A program made the position numbers and the translations under genes. Shown piece after piece: positions 44,794 through 53,007 of a stretch of DNA of 64,000 nucleotides. Within the stretch, counting starts at the first letter, position 1. Each line of letters begins with the position of its first letter. The notes beneath the pieces were generated by a model. That model was not told the DNA's origin. It did not search any database and saw only the letters and a program-made list of their open reading frames with translations. The stretch is from SKHV01 sp963678565 (GTDB lineage: Bacteria; Bacteroidota; Bacteroidia; Bacteroidales; Prolixibacteraceae): positions 3,162,001 to 3,226,000 of the forward strand of contig OY782875.1 of assembly GCA_963678565.1 (NCBI GenBank). Reading direction: 5' to 3'.

Positions 44794-46566
44794 TTAATCT
44801 TCCTGTTCAAATTTCTTACTACGATCAAAATAGTGCGTATGCAGTAAATGATGCGCTTTTTCACTCATTGGTGTTCCCAAAAATTCTTCATACAATTTCA
44901 AGATGTATGGATTCTCGTGCGATTTACGCAAGGTTTTATTCTTATCCTCGCGATAAATAGCTGCCGCGCGTTTCTTTAGGATACTCGAATCGCTATGGTG
45001 ATAAGGCTGACCGCCCCCACCAATACATCCACCGGGGCAAGACATGATTTCAATTGCATGGAAATGTGATTTACCACTTTGTATATCTTCCAACAATTTG
45101 CGGGCATTTCCCAAGCCATGCGCAATCCCAATTTTTATTGGTATGCCATCAAAATCAATGGTTGCTTCACGAACCCCTTCCATACCGCGTAATTCGTCGA
45201 AATCTAATCGTTCCAAACTCTTTTTGGTTTGTATTTCATAAGCTGTACGAACAGCTGCTTCAATTACCCCACCAGTAGCTCCGAAGATAACACCTGCTCC
45301 GGTTGATTCACCAAGTGGATTATCAAAATCTTCATCAGGTAAGGCTTTGAAATCGATGTTGGCTAATTTAATTAATCCGGCCAATTCACGCGTGGTAATT
45401 GCATAATCTACATCCGGATTTCCATCAACAGCAAATTCATCGCGATCGCATTCATATTTTTTAGCCAAACATGGCATCACCGAAACCACTACTAAATCTT
45501 CGCGCTTCACTTTTTGCTTCTCAGCAAAATATGATTTTGCGATTGCTCCAAACATTTGTTGTGGAGATTTGGCAGTTGATGGGATGTCCATTAATTCAGG
45601 AAATTGATGTTCGAAGAACTTCACCCAAGCCGGGCAACAAGATGTTAATATAGGAAGTTTCACGGTTTTGTCGCCACTTAAATGACGGTTCAAACGATCC
45701 AATAACTCGGTACCTTCTTCCATAATGGTAAGGTCGGCCGCAAAGTCGGTATCAAACACAAAATTAAATCCTAAACGACGTAAGGCCGCTGCCATTTTTC
45801 CGGTAACCAAATTTCCCGGTTCCATTCCGAACTCTTCGCCTAAGGCTGCGCGTACTGCTGGTGCAGTTTGTACAATCACCGTTTTTCCGGGATCAGACAA
45901 AGCACGAATTACAGCAGGCGTGTGATTCACTTCAGTTAAAGCTCCCGTTGGGCAAACTGCCACACACTGTCCGCAATAAGTACAAGTTGAATGGTCTAAA
46001 TTCTCCTCAAAAGCCGGCGCAACTACAGCATCGAATCCACGATTGATTGCCGATAGTACCCCAACTGTTTGTACTTCGTTACACATGGTTTCGCAACGAC
46101 GACACATGATACATTTATCCATATCGCGGATAATTGCCGGAGAAGTATCTTCACGGTAGGTCGATTTTTCGCCTTCGTAATGCACTTCGCGAATCCCCAT
46201 ATCGTGTGCCAAATCTTGTAGCTCACATTCCCCAGCTTTTGCACAAGTTAAACATTCGAATGGGTGATCCGAAATAATTAATTCAGTCACCGTACGACGT
46301 GCATTAATCACGCGCATACTGTGGGTATTGATGTTCATTCCGTCGGTCGCCTCGGTTACACACGATGGAGCAAGGTTTCTTCTACCATCTACCTCCACCA
46401 CGCATACACGACAGCCACCCGGTTTATTTTCAATGTTCATGTCGTGCAAATTCATGTGACATAAAGTTGGAATATGCACGCCAATCGTTTTCGCTGCATC
46501 CAGAATAGTCGTTCCTTTTGCAACTTCAACTTCTTTATTATCTATTTTTAGTTTAATTGTATCCAT
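44794..46566 (-). CDS. hydA: [FeFe] hydrogenase catalytic subunit (group A, bifurcating HydABC type)
   Basis: 590 aa. N-terminal 2Fe-2S domain (C36, C52, C55, C69), His-Cys 4Fe-4S (H101, C105, C108, C114), two 4Fe-4S sites (C152-C162 and C195-C205), then the H-cluster domain with all three signatures: TSCCPAW (C310, C311), MPCLAKKYE (C366) and MSCPGGCIGGGGQP (C510, C514). A small-subunit-like tail (residues about 535-575) follows. Full set of catalytic residues, so it should make or use H2, coupling ferredoxin and NADH. Maturases HydEFG are not in the window. Confidence 0.95.
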   Translation of the reverse strand: MDTIKLKIDNKEVEVAKGTTILDAAKTIGVHIPTLCHMNLHDMNIENKPGGCRVCVVEVDGRRNLAPSCVTEATDGMNINTHSMRVINARRTVTELIISDHPFECLTCAKAGECELQDLAHDMGIREVHYEGEKSTYREDTSPAIIRDMDKCIMCRRCETMCNEVQTVGVLSAINRGFDAVVAPAFEENLDHSTCTYCGQCVAVCPTGALTEVNHTPAVIRALSDPGKTVIVQTAPAVRAALGEEFGMEPGNLVTGKMAAALRRLGFNFVFDTDFAADLTIMEEGTELLDRLNRHLSGDKTVKLPILTSCCPAWVKFFEHQFPELMDIPSTAKSPQQMFGAIAKSYFAEKQKVKREDLVVVSVMPCLAKKYECDRDEFAVDGNPDVDYAITTRELAGLIKLANIDFKALPDEDFDNPLGESTGAGVIFGATGGVIEAAVRTAYEIQTKKSLERLDFDELRGMEGVREATIDFDGIPIKIGIAHGLGNARKLLEDIQSGKSHFHAIEIMSCPGGCIGGGGQPYHHSDSSILKKRAAAIYREDKNKTLRKSHENPYILKLYEEFLGTPMSEKAHHLLHTHYFDRSKKFEQED

Positions 46567-46584
46567 TTTTTCAATTTGAATCCG

Positions 46585-48378
46585 TTAGACAATTTCGATG
46601 GCTTTGAATTTACACTTATCGAAACACACGCCACATTTTATACACAATTCCTGACTGATATAATGTGGTGCTTTTCGTTCTCCTGAAATCGCGCCTACCG
46701 GGCAATTACGGAAACACAAAGTACATCCAGTACACGACTCTTCGATGATATTGTATTGAAGCAAATCTTTACATTGTCCGGCCGGACATTTACCCACTTT
46801 TACGTGTGCTTCATATTCTTCGTAGAAATTCTCAAGCGTTGAAAGAATTGGATTTGGAGATGTTTGTCCTAAACCACATAGCGAAGTATCTTTAATTACA
46901 TTACTAAGCATTTTCAAACGATCTAAATCTTCAGGAGTTCCTTTTCCTGTAGTGATTTTATCTAAAATTTCGTACAATCGTTTGTTACCAACACGACAAG
47001 GCGTACATTTTCCACACGATTCGTCTAAGGTGAATTCCAAATAGAATTTCGAGATTGAAACCATACAATCGTCTTCATCCATAACGATCATTCCACCCGA
47101 TCCCATCATCGATCCAGCCGCAATAAGGTTGTCGTAATCAATTGGTGTATCTAAATCTTTCTCGGTTAAGCAACCACCCGATGGCCCACCGGTTTGAACA
47201 GCTTTAAATTTCTTGCCATCTTTAATACCTCCGCCAATATCGAAAATCACTTCGCGTAAAGTAATCCCCATAGGCACCTCAATCAGGCCTACGTTATTCA
47301 CCTTTCCGGCCAATGCAAATACTTTTGTTCCGCGAGATTTTTCGGTACCAATTTTGGTAAACCAATCAGCTCCTTTATTGATAATTACAGGAATATTGGC
47401 AAAAGTTTCCACGTTGTTCACGTTGGTTGGTTTTCCCAAGTACCCTGAAACCGATGGGAATGGCGGTTTAAATGTTGGCTCACCACGATGACCTTCCATC
47501 GAGTGAATTAAGGCAGTTTCTTCACCACAAACAAAGGCACCTGCACCATAGCGAATTTCAATTTCGAAATTGAAATCCTCTCCTAAAATGCCTTCTCCTA
47601 AAAGTCCATAATCACGAGCTTGATCCAAAGCAATTTTCAATCGACTAATTGCCAATGGATATTCTGCACGAATATAAACCAATCCTTTGTCGGCTCCAAT
47701 ACAGTAACCACAAATAGCCATAGCTTCGATTACACTATGTGGATCGCCTTCTAAAATCGATCGATCCATAAATGCACCGGGATCGCCTTCATCGGCATTA
47801 CAAACCACATACTTTTGATCGTTTTCAACTTTACTGGTAATCTCCCATTTTAATCCGGTAGGGAAACCGCCGCCACCGCGACCACGAAGTCCTGAACCTT
47901 TAATGATTTCGATAACTTCAGAAGGGGAATTTTCAGTTAAACAAGTTCCTAAGGCTGTGTAACCATCACGAGCAATGTACTCCTCGATATTTTCAGGATC
48001 GATGAATCCACAATTTCGCAATGCAATACGGACTTGCTTTTTATAAAAGTCGATATTTGCGGTATTCGAAACAGCATAATTGTTCTTTGGATTTTTATAA
48101 AGCAAACGTTGCAAAGGACGACCTTTTACAATGTGCTCTGAAATGATCTCTTTTACATCCGATGGTTTTACTTCGGTGTAAAAAGTATTATCTGGAAGCA
48201 CTTTTAAAACAGGTCCTTTTTCACAGAAACCAAAGCATCCGGTAGCCACAACTTTTACTTCATCGTTTAACTTGATACCTTTTAGTTCTTCTTCTAAATT
48301 GATTTTGATTTGTTCAGCTTGTGAAGCACGACAGCCTGTACCTCCACAAACCAGAATGTGCATTTTTGACTCTGACAT
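46585..48378 (-). CDS. hydB: NuoF-like flavoprotein subunit of bifurcating hydrogenase
   Basis: 597 aa. N-terminal thioredoxin-like 2Fe-2S domain (C11, C16, C48, C52), NADH/FMN core (LRGRGGGGFPTGLKWE; YVVCNADEGDPGAFMDR; GAGAFVCGEETALIHSMEG), the N3-type 4Fe-4S SCGKCTPCRVG, and a C-terminal pair of 4Fe-4S motifs (ESCTGCTLCFRNCPVGAI; ELCIKCGVCFDKCK). This long form is the bifurcating-site subunit in HydABC systems. It lies 18 nt before hydA and 23 nt after the small ferredoxin gene. Confidence 0.94.
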   Translation of the reverse strand: MSESKMHILVCGGTGCRASQAEQIKINLEEELKGIKLNDEVKVVATGCFGFCEKGPVLKVLPDNTFYTEVKPSDVKEIISEHIVKGRPLQRLLYKNPKNNYAVSNTANIDFYKKQVRIALRNCGFIDPENIEEYIARDGYTALGTCLTENSPSEVIEIIKGSGLRGRGGGGFPTGLKWEITSKVENDQKYVVCNADEGDPGAFMDRSILEGDPHSVIEAMAICGYCIGADKGLVYIRAEYPLAISRLKIALDQARDYGLLGEGILGEDFNFEIEIRYGAGAFVCGEETALIHSMEGHRGEPTFKPPFPSVSGYLGKPTNVNNVETFANIPVIINKGADWFTKIGTEKSRGTKVFALAGKVNNVGLIEVPMGITLREVIFDIGGGIKDGKKFKAVQTGGPSGGCLTEKDLDTPIDYDNLIAAGSMMGSGGMIVMDEDDCMVSISKFYLEFTLDESCGKCTPCRVGNKRLYEILDKITTGKGTPEDLDRLKMLSNVIKDTSLCGLGQTSPNPILSTLENFYEEYEAHVKVGKCPAGQCKDLLQYNIIEESCTGCTLCFRNCPVGAISGERKAPHYISQELCIKCGVCFDKCKFKAIEIV

Positions 48379-48401
48379 AAAATGGTTTTTAAAGGTTTTA
48401 A

Positions 48402-48794
48402 CTAATCGTCGATGGTGTTGTAGTTCACCGGAATTATTCCGTCAACCAACTCGCCTTTCACAATGTATTCATCGATTATCTCTTTTGCTTTGCCTGTAGT
48501 TACGAAACCATAAACTACGGGTTTTTTACCTGGCAATATTACTTCGATTGTTGGCTCAGCATAGCAATAGCCCATACAACCCGTTTGGGTAACTACTGCA
48601 TCGATCCCACGGAAATCTAATTCATTCACTATGTAATTCATCGTTTCCTTAGCACCTGCTGCAATTCCACAAGTTGCCATTGCGACCTTTACCTGAACTA
48701 ATTTTTCAGGAGCCTCGCTTCGTTCTCGCAGTTTGATCTTTTCCTCAACTTCGGCTTTGATTTTCTTTAAATCTGCCAATGATTTTACTTTCAT
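48402..48794 (-). CDS. Thioredoxin-like 2Fe-2S ferredoxin of the hydrogenase operon, three-cysteine form
   Basis: 130 aa. A Lys/Glu-rich N-terminal helix precedes a thioredoxin-like fold with MATCGIAAGA (C42) and TQTGCMGYCYAEP (C73, C77). The second cysteine of the usual C-x4-C pair is Ala here; I recall the CGIAAGA form in homologues from clostridial Hyd operons, so it may use another ligand or not hold a standard cluster. Likely a small electron-transfer or structural partner of HydB. Confidence 0.8.
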   Translation of the reverse strand: MKVKSLADLKKIKAEVEEKIKLRERSEAPEKLVQVKVAMATCGIAAGAKETMNYIVNELDFRGIDAVVTQTGCMGYCYAEPTIEVILPGKKPVVYGFVTTGKAKEIIDEYIVKGELVDGIIPVNYNTIDD

Positions 48795-48871
48795 GCTAAT
48801 TAAGTACTGGTTTTATTTGATTTATTTATTTTCGTTGGTGTTTACGAATAAAAATAATTGATTTTAAAGCA

Positions 48872-49420
48872 TTAAGTGCTGATTTCAATCATCTTTAAGT
48901 TTTCAACAATAAGCTCTTTTAAAGCTTTTAATATATCAGGGTCGTTAATGGGAATCCCCTCTAACTCCTCTTTTACTTCATTGGTATCGAATTCAAATAT
49001 CGAAATGGCTGTTTTATGATTGTAAACAAAACGTATGTTTGGGTTTGTCCCAATCAATAAAGTTAACGAACCTGCGATGTCTCCCAATGGTTGACGATCG
49101 ATACTCGATTTAATAAAAACAGCTTCTGTTTTGCTTCCTTCTCCCTCTTTTGATTCAATATGAAACCGACCTCCGGTTAATTCTGCATTTTGCTTAAACA
49201 GCGATAATCCCAAGCCCACTTTTCGTGTTGTTCTAGTTGTGAAAAAAGGATCTAAAACTTGATCGAGCATCTCTTGATTCATACCACATCCATTGTCGGT
49301 AATGGTAATCCGATATTCGTCGGTTTTATTGTTTTCTTCGATATCCAGCTGAATTAATGAGGCTTTGGCTCTCACCGAGTTTTCAATAATATCTAATATA
49401 TGTAAAGATAACTCAAGCAT
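48872..49420 (-). CDS. GHKL ATPase (histidine-kinase-like) of the hydrogenase operon
   Basis: 182 aa. Stand-alone HATPase domain: N box LDIIENSVRAKA, G1 ITDNGCGM, F/G2 FFTTRTTRKVGLGLSLFKQNAEL. No phospho-acceptor His domain and no sensor domain, so it is either a serine kinase of the anti-sigma type or an ATP-driven switch. The C-terminal 60 residues are family specific. Its start overlaps the stop of the PHP gene by 1 nt. This gene is a recurring member of [FeFe] hydrogenase operons in anaerobes; its biochemical function is, to my knowledge, not established. Confidence 0.82.
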   Translation of the reverse strand: MLELSLHILDIIENSVRAKASLIQLDIEENNKTDEYRITITDNGCGMNQEMLDQVLDPFFTTRTTRKVGLGLSLFKQNAELTGGRFHIESKEGEGSKTEAVFIKSSIDRQPLGDIAGSLTLLIGTNPNIRFVYNHKTAISIFEFDTNEVKEELEGIPINDPDILKALKELIVENLKMIEIST

Positions 49421-50154
49421 TATTCAACCTTAACTTTTCTACCGTTTATACCTTGCAGAGCCATTTTTAGTTCCTCAAATGAAATGCTTTCCATTTCGAA
49501 ACGATTTACTGAGCTTCCGATTTGCTCAGGACAATGAGCATCAGAATTTCGCAACAATACCTTTTCAGAAGGAATTTTTTTCAACCATTCGCTATAATTT
49601 CCATTTGCAGAAAGCCCAAAGGCATCGCATTGCAATTTTTCAGGAACAAAGGCCAAATGAGAAAAAAGTCCATTCATTGGTCGATCGATATGGGCCGGAA
49701 TAAAAATTCCATTTAAAGCATGAACTTTCTGTTCTACTTCGTGAATGTTTTGGTCGATTGCAAAAATCAGTAAGTTTTCTTCCTCCTCTTGAATTAATTC
49801 ATCGGCATCCACCACCACTTGATAACCAAACTTATTAGGATCATTTTTGACTTTCATCAAATTGACGTCCAAATATTGCTGAAAATCGAGGCGTTGTTCC
49901 TCTGTTTCAAAAAGAGCCAAACAATGCACTTCTTCTTTGGTACAAACTTCGGCTCCCATTAGCACAAATAGCTTTTTTGTTTCAGCAAATTGTTTAATGA
50001 TCGGAGCTTGTTTCGTACTGTTGTGATCGGTAATAGCGATGATGTCTAACTTAGCTTTTAAAGCTGCATTCACAATCGTTTTTGGACTCATCTCCAAGCT
50101 TCCGCAAGGAGAAAGAACAGTATGAATATGCAAATCGGCCAAGTATGTTTTCAC
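49420..50154 (-). CDS. PHP-domain phosphoesterase of the hydrogenase operon (GTG start)
   Basis: 244 aa. Metal-binding PHP motifs: YLADLHIHTVLSPCG, AITDHNSTKQAP, MGAEVCTKEEVHCL, FIPAHIDRP and LLRNSDAHCPEQIG, all histidines in place for a trinuclear site. The start is GTG at 50154; no in-frame ATG lies between the upstream stop and the DLHIHT motif. PHP proteins hydrolyse nucleotides or phosphoesters; here a signalling nucleotide or a phospho-substrate of the neighbouring kinase-like proteins would be a reasonable guess. Confidence 0.85.
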   Translation of the reverse strand: MKTYLADLHIHTVLSPCGSLEMSPKTIVNAALKAKLDIIAITDHNSTKQAPIIKQFAETKKLFVLMGAEVCTKEEVHCLALFETEEQRLDFQQYLDVNLMKVKNDPNKFGYQVVVDADELIQEEEENLLIFAIDQNIHEVEQKVHALNGIFIPAHIDRPMNGLFSHLAFVPEKLQCDAFGLSANGNYSEWLKKIPSEKVLLRNSDAHCPEQIGSSVNRFEMESISFEELKMALQGINGRKVKVE

Positions 50155-50178
50155 CAGAATTAGATCATTTAATTAAGT

Positions 50179-50511
50179 TCAGCTACCAATTAATTGATAA
50201 ACTTTTCCTGCAACTTCGAAGGTTTGTTCTCTGGTTCCAATTACCGGAATTCCCTCTTCTTCTGCTTTTTTCAATAATTCATCGGCAGGTTTTATGCCTT
50301 TTACAAGCATCACTGCTGACAAATCTTTCAAAGAACAAATTGCTAAAACATTCATATGGTTCTGCAAGGTGATCCAAATCTGTCCTTCCTGTGCATTTCC
50401 CATCACATCACTCAACAGGTCTGAAACATAACCACCTGTAATTTCATTGTCTAAACCTTTATCGCAATAAACGCTTAAACCTAATTTTTCAACTATATCA
50501 GTAACCTTCAT
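50179..50511 (-). CDS. DRTGG-domain protein (copy 2)
   Basis: 110 aa. Single DRTGG domain: EITGGYVSDLLSDVMGNAQEG followed by alternating beta/alpha segments with VKGIKPADELLKKAEEEGIP. DRTGG domains appear next to CBS domains and in phosphotransacetylases and are thought to bind small ligands, possibly nucleotides. ATG 50511 is chosen over GTG 50520. It overlaps the end of the HydS-like gene by 14 nt. A second copy opens the operon. Confidence 0.82.
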   Translation of the reverse strand: MKVTDIVEKLGLSVYCDKGLDNEITGGYVSDLLSDVMGNAQEGQIWITLQNHMNVLAICSLKDLSAVMLVKGIKPADELLKKAEEEGIPVIGTREQTFEVAGKVYQLIGS

Positions 50512-51877
50512 TTTTAGCACCTATTTTTGTACAATCGGGATCAAATCTTCCTTCTCCCCATTTTTTTTCCATTCTTTCAAAAGCCCTTTTGGGATCAATT
50601 TTATTGTCCTTTTGCCACAATTGCTGAATAAAAATGCAATCGGACATGCGTGCCCGGCCATTTACCATATCTTCTGCCAAAGCCATACAAGTTGGAGCAC
50701 CACAAGCGCCACAATCGATACCAGGCAAATGACACATGATACTTCGTGCACGATTCATGCGTGCCATTGCACGGGCCATATCGTCGCCAAAACGCAACAA
50801 TGGACGTGGCTGAACAGGTTTGGCAACTACTTCAGCTTCGAGACTTTCAAACTCTCCACTTCCTTTGGTCATCATTATTTTTTCAGCCGAAGGATATTTC
50901 TTGGCTCTTTTCTTTAATCGTTCAACCGTTAAAAATCGATTTTGAGTCATTAAAACTCCTGCAGAACAACTCCGATCACAAGCTCTAAGTTCCAAAAAAT
51001 CGACATCAAAAACTTCTTCATTTTCAAGTCGTTCTAAAAACTTAATCACATTGTGAATTCCATCAACCGCAATGGTTTTCTTTTTTAACCACCAACATTC
51101 GCCATGTGTTAAACTCCACTGAACACCTTCTTTGGTCAACTGATTACGAAAGGCTTTATTCTTCAGAGGTTCCACATCATCGGCAATGTGCATTACTTTA
51201 TTGTATATATCTTTTGAATTGATGACTCCATCAATTAGCGACGATTCTTCGATCACAGGTGTTTTTACCGCCGATATTTTAGCAACACAAGGAGTCACAT
51301 AAAATAAACCAATTTCTTCACGCTCAATTCCTTGTTTTTTGAATTGCTCAATGGCATAACTTGCAACCAAGTCGTGCGGAGCCTTCATTGGAAGAATTTG
51401 ATCGGTTAAGGATGGATATTTGATTTGAATTAAACGGGCAACAGCCGGACAAAAGGAAGAAATTAATGGAACTCCAGATTTATTCTTCTTGAGTTCTTTC
51501 TTCATAATGTTTTGCAATACTCCGATGGGTTGTTCAACCTCTAAAGCATGTGTAAAACCAAGCTGAATTAAGGATGCATAAACCTGATCCTCGGTAATTC
51601 GATCGGGAAACTGCCCTAAGAATACGGCAGGAAAAAGAGCAACTTTATATTTGTAGTTTTTTATTTGCTCTAAATCATCATGTTCTATATCGATAGCATG
51701 TTGCGGACAAACCCGCATACATTCACCACAATCGATGCAACGTTCTTCGCGAATCTCCATCTTACTATTCACTATGCGAATGGCCTCAGTTGGACATTCT
51801 TTTACACAGTGTGTACATCGTATACATTTTTCGTGATCGACATACAAAGCATGATGAAATTTTTCGCTACTATTCAT
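50498..51877 (-). CDS. HydS-like sensory [FeFe] hydrogenase homologue
   Basis: 459 aa. Two N-terminal 4Fe-4S motifs (C18, C21, C24, C28; C47, C50, C53, C57), an H-cluster domain and a C-terminal 4Fe-4S motif of the Rnf/AcsC type (GIDCGACGAPTC with C389, C392, C397, and C414). All four presumed H-cluster ligands remain: C143 (SSFCPAV), C197 (TPCVAK), C300 and C304 (RACDRSC). The proton-transfer cysteine of catalytic enzymes is Phe142, the MPC Met is Thr and the L3 Met is Arg. This pattern fits the putatively sensory group C/D hydrogenases rather than an efficient catalyst. Group C proteins carry a PAS domain at the C-terminus; here none is attached, but a PAS protein is encoded divergently at 53008. 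Confidence 0.88.
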   Translation of the reverse strand: MNSSEKFHHALYVDHEKCIRCTHCVKECPTEAIRIVNSKMEIREERCIDCGECMRVCPQHAIDIEHDDLEQIKNYKYKVALFPAVFLGQFPDRITEDQVYASLIQLGFTHALEVEQPIGVLQNIMKKELKKNKSGVPLISSFCPAVARLIQIKYPSLTDQILPMKAPHDLVASYAIEQFKKQGIEREEIGLFYVTPCVAKISAVKTPVIEESSLIDGVINSKDIYNKVMHIADDVEPLKNKAFRNQLTKEGVQWSLTHGECWWLKKKTIAVDGIHNVIKFLERLENEEVFDVDFLELRACDRSCSAGVLMTQNRFLTVERLKKRAKKYPSAEKIMMTKGSGEFESLEAEVVAKPVQPRPLLRFGDDMARAMARMNRARSIMCHLPGIDCGACGAPTCMALAEDMVNGRARMSDCIFIQQLWQKDNKIDPKRAFERMEKKWGEGRFDPDCTKIGAKNEGY

Positions 51878-52292
51878 TATTCAAATACTTAACAATTTTA
51901 AGTTTTGTACCTACTCCAACTTCGGTATGCACCTCCATTTCGTCGGAATTCTTTTTGATATTAGGCAAACCCATACCAGCTCCAAAGCCCATTTCGCGTA
52001 CCTGCTGCGATGCAGTCGAAAATCCCTCTTGCATTGCTTTGTCGATATCGGAAATTCCAGGACCTTCATCCTCTAATAACATGGTGACTTTTTCGGTATC
52101 AATTGAAATTGTGATTTTCCCTGAATTGGCATGTGCTACAATATTTACTTCAGCTTCGTAAAGTGCCACAACAATCTGTTTTATTAATCGTTGATTGACC
52201 CCAAGCTGTTTCAAGGTTTTTTTCACCTGACTAGAAGCAAATCCTGCTTTGGTGAAATTTCCTCCGTCTATATCGTAACGTTGCTCTATCAT
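51870..52292 (-). CDS. RsbW-like anti-sigma-factor-type ATPase
   Basis: 140 aa. GHKL domain in the compact RsbW/SpoIIAB form: N box VVALYEAEVNIVAHA, G1 LLEDEGPGISD, G2 GFGAGMGLPNIKK. Proteins of this class phosphorylate anti-sigma antagonists (STAS domains) or bind partners. Overlaps the HydS-like gene by 8 nt and follows DRTGG-1 by 1 nt, so the three are translationally coupled. The STAS-like gene at 54802 and the two-PAS protein are possible partners, but no SpoIIE phosphatase is in the window. Confidence 0.87.
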   Translation of the reverse strand: MIEQRYDIDGGNFTKAGFASSQVKKTLKQLGVNQRLIKQIVVALYEAEVNIVAHANSGKITISIDTEKVTMLLEDEGPGISDIDKAMQEGFSTASQQVREMGFGAGMGLPNIKKNSDEMEVHTEVGVGTKLKIVKYLNNE

Positions 52293-52293
52293 C

Positions 52294-52635
52294 TTAATAA
52301 ACAGGATTTAAACCATCGCAATACAACATTCCACTGATACGAAACATAGACAAAGGAGATTCAAGCATAATGATTCCCAGTTCATTGGCCAACTCAATCA
52401 TTTCGGGAGTTGCTCGCTTATTGCGCACAAATAAAATACAATTCACATCGGCCATATCAGCTGTTCTGATGGCTTGCAAATTTGTCATTCCCGTAATAAG
52501 CAACATGTTGTTTGTATCTAAAGTGAGCACATCACTCATTAAATCGGAGCTAAAACCTCTTTCAATTTCAACATTATCGATTTCGCCACTTACTACCCTG
52601 GCTTCAACTAATTTTGCAATTTTACTTAATCTCAT
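52294..52635 (-). CDS. DRTGG-domain protein (copy 1), first gene of the hydrogenase operon
   Basis: 113 aa from ATG 52635. DRTGG fold: VVSGEIDNVEIERGFSSDLMS then DTNNMLLITGMTNLQAIRTA. A GTG at 52710 would add 25 residues that do not match the sister protein (copy 2, 110 aa) and overlap palindromic promoter repeats; AAGGGGA directly before ATG 52635 gives a good ribosome site. About a third of positions match copy 2, so the two probably form a heterodimer or bind different ligands (inference). Confidence 0.8.
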   Translation of the reverse strand: MRLSKIAKLVEARVVSGEIDNVEIERGFSSDLMSDVLTLDTNNMLLITGMTNLQAIRTADMADVNCILFVRNKRATPEMIELANELGIIMLESPLSMFRISGMLYCDGLNPVY

Positions 52636-53007
52636 TCCCCTTGCAGGATTTTTATGAATTCCTGTTCTTATTTTAATTATTGAATGTGCAATTTTCTTAC
52701 TTTTTTGCACATTAAATCAATTGTGCAAATATGGCAAATATCGACATGCCAAGGAATATACTACCCCCTTTTTATAAGCTTCGGCTATAAATTTAAAACC
52801 ATTATGAATAAGCCAGTTCCGTAATCATTCAGTGCCATATTGCACAAAATATTGGTGCAATGCATTTGCAGAATAATTTCAGTTTATTAGACAGCCGATC
52901 ATTAATTTTTAATTGCATTCAATATTACAAGAGAATTATGTATTTTAACGAAGAGTAAAAATACGATCTAAAATTGATGCATTCTTTAATTCCAAAAACA
53001 GAACGTA
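52636..53007. promoter_or_regulatory. Divergent control region of hydrogenase operon and PAS gene, repeated TTGTGCAA palindromes
   Basis: 372 nt, no gene. ATGTGCAA (52684-52691) with TTGCACAT (52705-52712); TTGTGCAA (52721-52728); TTGCACAA (52840-52847); TTGGTGCAA (52852-52860) and the near-palindrome TGCAATGCATTTGCA (52856-52870). TTGTGCAAATATGGCA (52721-52736) recurs as the inverted TGCCATATTGCACAA (52833-52847), one base shorter. This is more than chance for such a short stretch and suggests operator sites for a dimeric regulator, with possible looping. CATATTTG and GATATTTG on the minus strand (52726-52733, 52735-52742) are weak -7 candidates for the operon. Confidence 0.6.

Noticed and set aside
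45044..46046. Plus-strand ORFs inside hydA
   Set aside because: Shadows of the minus-strand hydrogenase gene, whose motifs are complete.
49479..49716. Plus-strand ORFs opposite the PHP gene
   Set aside because: All PHP metal-binding motifs are intact on the minus strand; the ORFs lack any recognisable feature.
52721..52752. Sigma-54 promoter (GG-N10-GC) in the hydrogenase control region
   Set aside because: TGGCA is present, but no TTGCA/GC pair lies at the required 10-nt distance on either strand.
52721..52847. Definite mobile element (MITE) in the hydrogenase control region
   Set aside because: The inverted ends exist, but no target-site duplication is seen and additional single TTGTGCAA copies lie outside the unit, so binding sites explain it better.
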